A stretch of 64,000 nt of DNA from Bifidobacterium sp. WK041_4_12 (GTDB lineage: Bacteria > Actinomycetota > Actinomycetes > Actinomycetales > Bifidobacteriaceae). The DNA is taken from the NCBI RefSeq assembly GCF_041080795.1, contig NZ_CP129674.1:2108001-2172000 (forward strand), read 5' to 3'. The notes beneath the pieces were generated by a model. The model had not been told where the DNA came from. It did no database searches and saw only the letters and a list, made by a program, of their open reading frames with translations. How positions within the stretch are numbered: position 1 is the first letter of the stretch; each line of letters starts with the position of its first letter. Made by a program: the position numbers and the translations under genes. Shown here in pieces: positions 19,233 through 26,889 of this stretch.

Positions 19233-19252
19233 ACGATTTGATATTACATCGT
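19233..19252 (+). other. Stem-loop with TGATATTAC in the loop
   Basis: ACGAT and ATCGT form a 5-bp stem around the 10-base loop TTGATATTAC, which contains TGATATTAC, one base different from the geminivirus nick-site nonanucleotide TAATATTAC. The surrounding sequence has further short inverted repeats (CCGACG / CGTCGG). It could be a second origin-like or transfer-origin-like site of the element, or coincidence. Confidence 0.35.
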
Positions 19253-19298
19253 GAGCGTCGGATCCACCGCCGCCGTCATAGCCACATGGAGCATCAAA

Positions 19299-20461
19299 AT
19301 GACAGACATACACAACGCCAAATCAAGCGCCACAATCAACCACCCACGACCACGTACAGCCGCGCAGGTCATGGGTATCAAGGCACCAAAAATGCCCGTA
19401 GAGACACCCCAAAAACCTGACACCGAGCCGACCAAGAACGCAAAAATGTCAGCGCTCGGCAAGCGTGCAAACGCCATCACAGCAGAGGAACGGGACGAAA
19501 GAAGAACACGAGTTTTGGACTATTTGCAGCAGGTCAGGTTGCCACACGCAGAGACCTAGGCCGCGTGGCAGGATACATGCCAGGCACCACGCATAACAGA
19601 GTTCTGGAGACCATATACAAGCGCAGACTGGTCGAAAGAATCGAAAACATTGATTCTTCGCAGACCCTCTATGCACTCACCGCGCGCGGCAACTCCTTCG
19701 CCAGTGCGCCCATAGCGCTACCCCCTCTAATAACAACAGAGTGGCAAAACTCGACGCAACAGGAGCACCGTTTGGGGGTGGCTCGCTTCATGAGCGTGCT
19801 CATGAGCAGCACGAAAATCACAGAATCGTATTGGGACAATGCAAACGACTTGCGCGAAGTACTTTTGAATGGTGATTATATTTTGCTGGGGGAGCCGCAA
19901 ATCAACGCTGCATATGCCGAAAGGTTCGGCAAGAAAAAGTACCCCACCCCTGACACGCTCCCACTGCTCTACAAAAAGCCGGTAGCGAAGGAAAATGCGG
20001 CACCACTTGCACGCAGTGAGGTATATGAAAACTCGTGGTGGTATATGATACCGCCATACCTCCATGCAGAACAAGACGAACCAATAAGAGCGCTCACGGG
20101 TGAAAATGCGGACACCCCTCTCACGCCAAGCCCTGAAACCATCGTCATGCAACGCCATCCTGCAGACGCAGTACTTGCTCCAGCGACGATGCGAAACGGC
20201 GGGGCAGTCGCCATCGAAATCGAACGATATCCGAAGAGCAGCGCTGCATATGAAACCACCATGTGCAGATACGGAAGTGCGCTGGGACGTGCTCGATTCA
20301 GTGCGGTTATATGGGCATGTGCAACACACGAAATCGCCAACGCGATTGAGAGAGCCGCCGAAAAAACAGGCACCACGCAAATGTGTACAACATTCGTATA
20401 TGACACAGGACGCAGAAATGGCAGTTTCCTGCAGGGCACGGAGTTCAGAGTATGCGAGTAA
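19299..20461 (+). pseudogene. Replication-relaxation-like protein, frameshifted
   Basis: The first frame begins MTDIHNAKSS behind GGAG and ends at TAG 19557-19559 after DERRTRVLDYLQQV. The sense then continues in another frame (ATRRDLGRVAGYMPGTTHN) for about 300 codons. Joined, they give a winged-helix domain followed by an alpha/beta region, as in the actinobacterial plasmid replication-relaxation family thought to act in plasmid replication or transfer. The shift lies around 19515-19545. The downstream part has a GTG at 19565 that could start a shorter product. The family assignment is moderate; the break is clear from the continuous helix-turn-helix pattern across the frame change. Confidence 0.65.
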
Positions 20462-20574
20462 TGATCTATAACAGCGTTAAAAACATGATGAATTTCGAAT
20501 CCAGAAGTTCCAAACAAATCCATCCAATATACAAGATACTGTTGTCTAGGAAAGTTAGGAAGAAGACAACCATC

Positions 20575-21036
20575 ATGACTGATAATGAATTCACAATAGT
20601 GATTGACACTAATGCGCCTGTGGTTTCTAGCGGTAAGATTTTGATTTCAGCGAGCCCAGAGAAGGTCTTAGCTATCCTTAAAGATATTCCGAAATGGCAA
20701 GATTGGCGAGCGGATATTGAGTATGTGAAATTGATTGAACAAGCTGATAACAGTGTCGGGACTGGGACAAGATTTGAATGGAAGGCGAATGGACTTAAAT
20801 ATCAATCTAAGATTCATACTTCTTCGAATCATTCATTTGGATGGACTGGGAAAACAATTGGAGCCTTTGCGATTCATAACTGGAGTGTAGATCCTAATGG
20901 GCAAAGGACAGAAGTCAAAGTTTCAGAAAGTTTGAGTGGTTTTGCAATCAATCTCATGAGAAGAAAAATGAATAGGGAGCTTCCAGATTTAATAAATAAA
21001 GATTTGATGGAACTCAAATATAGATGTGAAAAATAG
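20575..21036 (+). CDS. SRPBCC / START-like ligand-binding protein (cargo)
   Basis: A 153-residue protein with the polyketide-cyclase/SRPBCC pattern: ISASPEKVLAILKDIPKWQDW near the start, GTRFEWKANG, a NWSVDPNGQRTEVKVSESL strand pair and a long C-terminal helix (ELPDLINKDLMELKYRC). Such proteins bind hydrophobic ligands; no catalytic role can be assigned. The start at 20575 follows AGGAAGAAG; the frame is open upstream to 20452. Base composition is clearly more AT-rich than neighbours, suggesting separate acquisition within the element. Confidence 0.75.
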   Translation: MTDNEFTIVIDTNAPVVSSGKILISASPEKVLAILKDIPKWQDWRADIEYVKLIEQADNSVGTGTRFEWKANGLKYQSKIHTSSNHSFGWTGKTIGAFAIHNWSVDPNGQRTEVKVSESLSGFAINLMRRKMNRELPDLINKDLMELKYRCEK

Positions 21037-21043
21037 ACTTGGT

Positions 21044-22243
21044 CTAACCCGCAATCAGCCTATCAAAATCATCATCGGTAAAACCATCGCCGTCCATGCT
21101 CGTGCTGCAAGCAACGCGAGCAGCACGCTTCCACGACGGCACAAAACCCGGCACACCCTGTGCGCCGCCATCGTTCCTCTTGCCAATCATCGCATCCTCT
21201 GCTGAATCGTAAGGCAGTCCCATATCGGGGTCGGTCATCTCAAAAACTATGCCATGCTCGAAACGTCTTAATAGAGGGTCTTTGCGCTCACTCAGATTGG
21301 GGTACTGCTCTGACAACGATATGTTGGCCCTGATAACAACCTTCGTCCAGCACGCCCAAGCGTGGCTGCCCTTGATATCCGTATCATACGGATACGCATC
21401 GAGGAGAGTGATAAGATCGTTGAACTTCAAATCAGACCGAAAATCATCCAGCAAGAGCACTTTCTGTCCTTGGTAGTTGTCGAACGGAAAATGCTTGGCG
21501 AGTTTCGTCTTGAAGACATTTCGTCTTCCAAAAATGTCCAGCACCTGCCCGGTTTTATGCACCTCTGTAGGACCCCAGATGTAATCCACAGATAAGGCGC
21601 GATGAACTCCATCAGGGAGTAGTAAGCCACGGTCGGAGTTGCCGAAGGTGTTTTCCGTGTAGGCTTCCGTCAAATCCAAGATTTGCTGCTTATGCGTCAA
21701 TGCCCATGCACGGTATTCGGGGTCTCGGACGAAATCAAGATAGTGCCATCCATCCTCAATCCGGGTATTGAGGTAATCGTAGATGTCTTTGCGGCGTTCT
21801 TCCTGTGGGGTTATCTCCATGCCTGGCACGTCGTCGCAATGTCCGATGCTATAGGGGCCAGAGATATGAGTATGTTCCTTCGAGACATATTGACGGCAAG
21901 CATCGATCACTTTCCTCGCCGGTTCTACGTGAGCGTCTGAAAACATCCCGCGCACCTGCGTGCCAGTCGCGCGGGACTTGTATACGGCAAGGGTCTGGTA
22001 GTGTCTGTACCCGGTCTTTCCTCCGGCTTCCTCGCTGAATACGGCGGCATAGCAGCCACCCTCCAGCACATCTTTGACTTCCTGAAGAACGTGCTTCGAC
22101 GCGGGGATGGTAAGCATCCATGCGGTTGCCCTGACGTTATCAACGGGTAGTAGACGCTTCTGGTGGTCGGGATTCTTGAGGTTATAAGCCTTGATTTTAT
22201 CTGCGGCATCGTTCCATGTGGCCGCGCTGATATATGATTTCAT
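21044..22243 (-). CDS. rep: CRESS-type replication initiator (HUH endonuclease + SF3 helicase)
   Basis: A 399-residue Rep with the two-domain order of CRESS-DNA virus Reps. HUH domain: motif I AWMLTIPAS (41-49), motif II RHYQTLAVY with HxQ (81-83), motif III CRQYVSKEHT with the YxxK nicking tyrosine (Y119, K122). Helicase domain: Walker A GPTEVHKT (224-231; His replaces the usual Gly before Lys), Walker B KVLLLDDF (261-268), and motif C KVVIRAN (301-307) with basic finger residues LLRRFEHG. It should nick and unwind DNA for rolling-circle replication. The ATG follows GGAG. Its predicted origin lies 290-310 bp upstream on the same strand. Similar Reps are known from bifidobacterial plasmids such as p4M. 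The reading frame is intact, unlike many element genes. Confidence 0.85.
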   Translation of the reverse strand: MKSYISAATWNDAADKIKAYNLKNPDHQKRLLPVDNVRATAWMLTIPASKHVLQEVKDVLEGGCYAAVFSEEAGGKTGYRHYQTLAVYKSRATGTQVRGMFSDAHVEPARKVIDACRQYVSKEHTHISGPYSIGHCDDVPGMEITPQEERRKDIYDYLNTRIEDGWHYLDFVRDPEYRAWALTHKQQILDLTEAYTENTFGNSDRGLLLPDGVHRALSVDYIWGPTEVHKTGQVLDIFGRRNVFKTKLAKHFPFDNYQGQKVLLLDDFRSDLKFNDLITLLDAYPYDTDIKGSHAWACWTKVVIRANISLSEQYPNLSERKDPLLRRFEHGIVFEMTDPDMGLPYDSAEDAMIGKRNDGGAQGVPGFVPSWKRAARVACSTSMDGDGFTDDDFDRLIAG

Positions 22244-22348
22244 TGTTCTTCACTCCTATTTTGTCGAAATCGGTAGTGAAAGGTGAATATCGTATGAGCG
22301 GCTTTCTGGGCTGTTTTTGTGGTTTTATACGGGATTTTCGTGTCAGAG

Positions 22349-22617
22349 GGTGGCACTGGAAAAATCATTGAAACCATTGCCGCCAGTGGGCACTGACCGG
22401 GATATGCGGAAAACGGCGGGGGTGGCATCACGGGGTGGCAGGGTGGCACTCAAAATCAAGAGTCAGTGCCACCCGTTAGCCCTACTGCCGTAAGGGCTAA
22501 CGGGTGGGTGGCAGAGGTGGCACTGGACAGGCGTAATACTACGTAATACTATGGGACGGGATTTTCCCGTCCCATACGATGCCGCTTCGCGCCATCGTCG
22601 TGCCTGTCCAGTGCCAC
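22349..22617 (-). other. Predicted rolling-circle origin: iterons, nonanucleotides, cruciform
   Basis: On the minus strand, two exact copies of TAGTATTAC (22551-22543 and 22541-22533), one helical turn apart, match the circovirus/CRESS nick-site consensus NANTATTAC. They lie inside a perfect 16-bp inverted repeat (22517-22532 and 22602-22617) that also encloses an 11-bp hairpin (22550-22576) and a smaller one (22576-22598), giving a cloverleaf. Iteron-like GGTGGCA occurs at 22349, 22421, 22434, 22442, 22507 and 22516, and reversed at 22467. A further 15-bp inverted repeat (22469-22483 and 22493-22507) flanks it. The whole lies just upstream of rep. No gene is seen between 22244 and 22759. Confidence 0.75.
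22469..22507. repeat. 15-bp perfect inverted repeat beside origin
   Basis: CCACCCGTTAGCCCT and its exact complement at 22493-22507 surround a 9-base loop. It adjoins the iterons and shares the GGTGG core with them. It could be a Rep-binding cruciform, a terminator of the rep leader, or part of a single-strand origin. Confidence 0.65.
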
Positions 22618-22759
22618 ACATGTACACATGCCAGCCTGGTATCACGGCATAAAAATGAACCCCACGGGAGTGAATCGCGTGAGGTTCTGATTTCGACAAG
22701 ATAGTAATATCAAAACGAGCAGTTAACTATTACCCGTACATGACACCGAGGCTACTACT

Positions 22760-23031
22760 ATGACCAAGCCTATAAGACACCCCGAGAGCGGTGTATACAT
22801 GACACTCGAAGCCTTGGCGAGAGAGAGCAACTAAGCATCAGCGCCATACGCAAGGCACTCAGAGAGCATCGGATAGAGGGCATCAAGGATAGTGAGGGCA
22901 GGTGGCTGATACCCACGGATTCACCACTCGCGCATACATGGCTCACAGGAGAGACACCAGACGCACTACAACAGCGCATAGCAGCCATAGAAAAACGACT
23001 CGAAAGACTCGAAGCCAGCAATGAATCTTGA
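22760..23031 (+). pseudogene. Small HTH (xis/MerR-like) protein, frameshifted
   Basis: The first frame (from ATG 22760 or 22799) reads MTLEALARESN and stops at 22832. Removing one AG from the GAGAGAGAG tract joins it to LSISAIRKALREHRIEG, then GRWLIPTDSPLAHTW and a helical tail ending at 23031. The joined 75- to 90-residue protein has the helix-turn-helix plus wing pattern of excisionase/MerR-like DNA-binding proteins and a short C-terminal coiled coil (LQQRIAAIEKRLERLE). Its end overlaps the methyltransferase start, suggesting coupling. The break is a dinucleotide-repeat slippage, or possibly a sequencing error. Confidence 0.6.
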
Positions 23032-23887
23032 ACGATACTACACACCCGAAAATGTTGCATCGAGGTTGGTGGCTCTCGTGGAACCCGAAAAATATTCTTG
23101 CATCATCGAGCCAAGCGCCGGAGACGGTGCAATAGTCAAGGCACTACAAGCAAGTGGCTCACCACTACCACCCCTGTATGCATATGGCATCGCACCCGCA
23201 GCCGAAGGAATCACAGAGATGAACTGGATAGAGCCCAGAGATTCATTCGGCAATCCACGCAAGAGCATGTACATACCCGGAGCGCAAAAAGCGCAGCGGT
23301 GGCATCACACGTTAGTGATTGGCAATCCGCCATTTAGTAAGGCTGAAGCATTCATACGAGAGAGTGGCTTTGCTGATTGCATCGCCTTCATCCTCCCAAA
23401 ATCCTTCATGAAATCCGGCCACGCAGAACGCATCATAGGCGAAAATCACCAGTAGAGGTAGAGGAAGTGCCCGAAACGGCACGCTACCGGCTCCCAAACG
23501 GCGGAACAGTGCGTGTGCCTACATGTTATGTGTGTCTTGCAGTGGCAAGCCACAGAACGGCATAAGGCACCCGCTATCAATGATGGAAACTTTACTTTCG
23601 TGAAAGACTCCGAGCGCGCGACTTTTGCCATCATCCGAGTGGGTGGCAAGGCCGGTACAGTGCTCACACTCGGTGAGGCCACGGCATATAGTCGGGAGAC
23701 CCTGCAGTATATACATGGAGATATTGAGCCATTCTATGAGGCAGAGACCGCCATGCAGCACATGGCGGATATCAGCTCAGCACCGGTGCAAGGGTCATCA
23801 ATCAACGCGAAATCAGAGAAATCATCGCCCGCTCAGAATCGATGCCAAGCATATGAATGGAAATCAGCGATCAAATGCACTACATGA
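23021..23887 (+). pseudogene. DNA adenine methyltransferase with two compensating frameshifts
   Basis: The first frame carries motif I (IIEPSAGDGAIVKAL) and catalytic motif IV (IGNPPFSKA), then stops at 23453 shortly after KSFMKSGHAERIIGE. The sense continues in the next frame (VEEVPETARYRLPNGG) and returns to the first frame near 23530 (LQWQATERHKAPAI), running on to 23887. This matches class I N6-adenine methyltransferases of plasmids and phages, which have a short substrate-recognition region after motif IV. Two opposite indels within about 90 bp restore the frame, so a garbled segment with a stop lies in the middle. Most likely inactive. Confidence 0.7.
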
Positions 23888-24012
23888 GAACACCAAAAAG
23901 CAAAAAAGCGCTCTTGCGGGTGGAGACACGACAAAAGCATAAATCACGCTCAGAATCGCAATCAGCGGAGGAAAAACATTCCAACTCTGGAGGGTATGTG
24001 AAAATGGTGTGA
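23884..24012 (+). CDS. Possible small basic protein
   Basis: A 42-codon frame starting in an ATGA overlap with the methyltransferase stop: MRTPKSKKALLRVETRQKHK and a short Ser/Glu tail. It is very basic. Only the overlap supports it; it may be spurious. Confidence 0.3.
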   Translation: MRTPKSKKALLRVETRQKHKSRSESQSAEEKHSNSGGYVKMV

Positions 24013-24036
24013 TAGAGTCGCCACATAAGGTCGCCA
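24012..24036 (+). repeat. 25-bp right arm repeat
   Basis: Same 25 bases as 15703-15727 with one mismatch, same orientation, 47 bases before the right core. The tandem GTCGCCA units and location suggest integrase or xis binding. Confidence 0.65.
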
Positions 24037-24082
24037 ATGCAATATTGCTCAGAATCATTGCAATAGCGCCAATGATCTATAA

Positions 24083-24096
24083 CTCGTATCCTCCGC
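24083..24096 (+). repeat. attR core, 14-bp direct repeat
   Basis: CTCGTATCCTCCGC repeats the 3' end of tRNA-Ser. The sequence directly after it is a terminator of the sort expected after a tRNA, which supports this as the chromosome junction. Confidence 0.8.
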
Positions 24097-24100
24097 TCTC

Positions 24101-24132
24101 AGGGTTTCGACTGAAAAGCCGGAACCCTTTTT
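24101..24132 (+). terminator. Displaced tRNA-Ser terminator
   Basis: A 12-bp stem with one wobble and one mismatch starts AGGGTT and closes AACCCT around GAAA, followed by a T-run. It begins 5 bases after the attR core, matching the place of a tRNA terminator before insertion. Between here and 24429 I see no gene, only AT-rich sequence and a possible promoter for the downstream transporter. Confidence 0.8.
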
Positions 24133-24429
24133 CTTACGGAACAGGGCTATAGCATTCAGGTTCAGAACTCATCGTTGTGCAAAAGCTTGATATTACTATA
24201 CAGAATGTCTGAAAAAGAAATCATCAATCCGAACCGCGTTATGCAGGATATCAGGACAAAGCAGTCTGAATAACTCACCATATGAACAGGAATTTTGTTA
24301 GATATCTCATATCCATTCTGCTGAATTACTGGAAAGTCTGCATTCAGCGCATGATACATTGAACACGCAGAGGACCATAGTCGCCGTGATTCCCATGTGC
24401 ATGACCCTCTGCTGAGAGGGAAAAAACGA

Positions 24430-25707
24430 ATGACATTGTTGCCTGACAACCGCTGGACTCGTGCCGTTGCGCCCGCGCTGTTACTCCACATTTCCATTGG
24501 AACCGTCTATTGCTGGAGCGTTTTCAAACAACTCATTGCCGACGAGTTGCACGCTTCACCAGGAGCCATCGAGTGGGGATTTTCACTCGCCATCTTCTTC
24601 CTAGGCATGTCTGCCGCATTTCTCGGCCCTATGGTTGAAAAGGACCTGAAAAAGTCTGCACTCATATCGACCATCTGCTTCGTAACCGGCTTTGCTGGAA
24701 CCGGTGTAAGCATTGCCATTCATTTCACTCCCGGCATCTTCATCTTCTATGGCGCAGTCATGGGCGTAGGTCTGGGCATTGGCTATCTGACTCCAGTGAA
24801 GAACCTTATGCTCTGGTTCTCGAAGAGCAAAGGCCTTGCAACGGGCATAGCCGTCGCAGGATTCGGCCTGTCCAAAGCCATTGCCAGCCCACTCATGGAA
24901 TATCTGATTGAGGGCGTGGGACTGGTCAACATGTTTTACATTCTTGCTGTCGTATACGCAGTCCTCATGCTGGCTGGATTTGCACTCATCAAACGTCCCG
25001 AAGGCTATGTTTATGCTGCGCCTCCAAAAGAATCACGCCGCGGCGCTCTGCTTCGCAAACCGTTGTTCTGGGGAATCTGGATTGCCTTCTACCTCAATAT
25101 CACCTGCGGTCTGGCTCTGATTTCCCAGGAAAAGGACATCCTCAAGGACATTCTTCATCAGCTGCCGCAGTATGCCAAGCTTTCACCTAACGCATTTTCG
25201 ATTGCCATTGCGGGCATCATCGCAACGGTTCTGGCCGTCGACGCAATCTTCAACGCCGTTGGACGCCTCGGATTTGCAGCCCTGTCTGACCATATGAAAC
25301 GTCGCGAATCAAGCTACAAGATCATCTTCATCATGTCCATTGCCGTATGCGGCTTGCAGCTTGTGACGCACAGCATTGACAACGCGCTGCTCTGGGTCGT
25401 TTTGGCCATGCTCTTCCTCGTCAATGCGGGATACGGCGGCGGTTTCTCAACACTCCCGGTGCTGCTCGAACAGCATTTCGGCATCAAAAGCGTATCGACA
25501 ACCCACGGTCTGACCTTGAGTGCGTGGGCATTCGCTGGACTTTCCGGAAATCAGCTCGCATCCTTCGTCGTCACGCACGCTTCGGATCAGGCACACCGCT
25601 ATGCAGCCGTAATCCCAGTGATCACCGTGCTCTATGCCGTCGCCTTGCTCGCCATCTGGCTCGTCTCGCGAGTAAAGCCGCAGATCGCCGTCGAAACGCT
25701 GTCGTAA
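24430..25707 (+). CDS. MFS transporter, oxalate/formate antiporter (OFA) type
   Basis: A 425-residue protein with 12 predicted membrane helices. The N-terminal WTRAVAPALLLHISIGTVYCWSVF, the GYLTPVKNLMLWFSKSKGLATGIAVAGFG block and the PLFWGIWIAFYLN segment are typical of the OFA branch of the major facilitator superfamily (OxlT-like), which exchanges small organic acids. Substrate cannot be told from sequence. The start at 24430 has GAGAGGG upstream; the frame is open to 24397. Single-gene transcript next to the element. Confidence 0.85.
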   Translation: MTLLPDNRWTRAVAPALLLHISIGTVYCWSVFKQLIADELHASPGAIEWGFSLAIFFLGMSAAFLGPMVEKDLKKSALISTICFVTGFAGTGVSIAIHFTPGIFIFYGAVMGVGLGIGYLTPVKNLMLWFSKSKGLATGIAVAGFGLSKAIASPLMEYLIEGVGLVNMFYILAVVYAVLMLAGFALIKRPEGYVYAAPPKESRRGALLRKPLFWGIWIAFYLNITCGLALISQEKDILKDILHQLPQYAKLSPNAFSIAIAGIIATVLAVDAIFNAVGRLGFAALSDHMKRRESSYKIIFIMSIAVCGLQLVTHSIDNALLWVVLAMLFLVNAGYGGGFSTLPVLLEQHFGIKSVSTTHGLTLSAWAFAGLSGNQLASFVVTHASDQAHRYAAVIPVITVLYAVALLAIWLVSRVKPQIAVETLS

Positions 25708-25744
25708 ACCCACGCCAGAAGGTGCAAGTCATACCTCAGTGGCT

Positions 25745-26290
25745 ATGCTTACAACCATGATGGACTTGTCCTTTCTGGCGTTTTCAGCATTCACGCTGTT
25801 TGTCATTCATGAATTTGAAGAAATCATTCGTTGCAGACCTTGGATCCACAAGCACAAACCCGAGTCACGGTACGCGAATGACATGTGGATACGCAATCAA
25901 CGTGCCTACCCTTCGACTGAAACCATCGCGGTGATGATTCTTGAAGAAATTGTATTGGCTGCTTCTATCCTGCTGATTTCAGCGAGCTTGAACTGCCCGG
26001 CACCCGTATTCGCCGTCACTCTTGGAAACTCCATACATCTTGCGGGACACATCGTTTCTGCCATCATTTCACGAGCATGGAACCCGGGAAGCGTGACTGC
26101 CGCTGTAACGCTCCCCCTCAATGTCGTAATTCTGATGCTCCTGATAACTGGGACAACCTCCAAAGGGACGAACACAGCCATAAGTTTCACCATCACATCG
26201 CTCGTCGTCTTCGTCGCTCTCGCCGCCAACCTTGCACTCCTGCATCGCATAGCGCCAAGAATCCATGCGCATATCCATGGAAGAGCATAG
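25745..26290 (+). CDS. HXXEE-motif membrane protein
   Basis: About 181 residues with five hydrophobic segments. The first carries FVIHEFEEIIR, the HXXEE signature, and the third has NSIHLAGHI with two more histidines, as in the HXXEE domain family of small membrane proteins. A metal-dependent membrane hydrolase role has been suggested for such patterns, but function is unknown. The start is uncertain (GTG 25739, ATG 25745 or 25757), with no strong ribosome-binding site. Confidence 0.7.
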   Translation: MLTTMMDLSFLAFSAFTLFVIHEFEEIIRCRPWIHKHKPESRYANDMWIRNQRAYPSTETIAVMILEEIVLAASILLISASLNCPAPVFAVTLGNSIHLAGHIVSAIISRAWNPGSVTAAVTLPLNVVILMLLITGTTSKGTNTAISFTITSLVVFVALAANLALLHRIAPRIHAHIHGRA

Positions 26291-26327
26291 AGGTCACCAA
26301 CCGCTGCAATGACTCAGGATTCGTCAC

Positions 26328-26825
26328 CTAGATGAAGCGTGCCAGATCGGGTATAAGATCCTCGTCTATGTAGGGACGAACTATTTCAGGATTCAATTGG
26401 CTGTCGGGGAATACCTTGACACCGCTGGATGCAAGAAGCCTTGCCGTAACTCCCATACCCTTGATTCTTACTCCGGTAAAGGAACCGTCATAGATCGTAT
26501 CGACACCGCAGGAGGGACTTCTATCCTTCAAGAACGCAACGGTGATGTTATTGCGCTTCACCATATTGAGAACGCGTCTGGCACCAATTCCGTAAGGTGC
26601 CGTAACATCCTTACCCGTCGATTCCAACACTCTTCGGAATGCGCGCGAATCCTCGCCTCGAACGATTTCAGCCGAGGGGCGTGGAATGCTGAAACCCCCG
26701 AGAATTTCTGGACATGCAGAGATTGCCTGCCCACGTTCGACCAACCATTGAGCAAGTTTGTTACGCGCATCCGAACCGTCATATCGGACAGCGAAACCCG
26801 CCAGGCAAGCGCTCACCAGAATCAT
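26328..26825 (-). CDS. DUF523 family protein
   Basis: A 165-residue cytoplasmic protein with the family landmarks VSACLAGFAVRYDG, a SACPEILGGFSIPRPSAEI block and LKDRSPSCG, giving conserved cysteines that may bind a metal or cluster. The molecular role of DUF523 is not established. The ATG at 26825 has GGGGTGG upstream, better than the ATG at 26837. It converges with the HXXEE gene, 37 bp apart. Confidence 0.85.
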   Translation of the reverse strand: MILVSACLAGFAVRYDGSDARNKLAQWLVERGQAISACPEILGGFSIPRPSAEIVRGEDSRAFRRVLESTGKDVTAPYGIGARRVLNMVKRNNITVAFLKDRSPSCGVDTIYDGSFTGVRIKGMGVTARLLASSGVKVFPDSQLNPEIVRPYIDEDLIPDLARFI

Positions 26826-26889
26826 TGCCCACCCCATTCATCGTTCGCTGCACACGATGAGCTCACAGCATGCCAAACACGTTGAGATT

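Larger units (their letters stand above)
15633..24096. mobile_element. Integrated CRESS-Rep element in tRNA-Ser
   Basis: The region between two copies of the 14-bp core CTCGTATCCTCCGC (15633-15646 within the tRNA, and 24083-24096) is about 8.45 kb. It holds an integrase next to the tRNA, a regulator, small exported and membrane proteins, a replication-relaxation-like gene, a CRESS-type rep on the opposite strand with a predicted origin, a HTH gene and a DNA methyltransferase. Just inside each end is a 25-bp repeat containing GTCGCCA twice. The tRNA's presumed original terminator now lies beyond the right core. Several genes are broken, so the element is probably a decaying plasmid-like or mobilizable resident rather than an active one. 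Confidence 0.85.

Noticed and set aside
15633..24096. Element as an inovirus prophage
   Set aside because: No Zot-like ATPase or adsorption-protein gene; Rep type and origin fit a CRESS-like plasmid better. Small two-helix protein alone is not enough.
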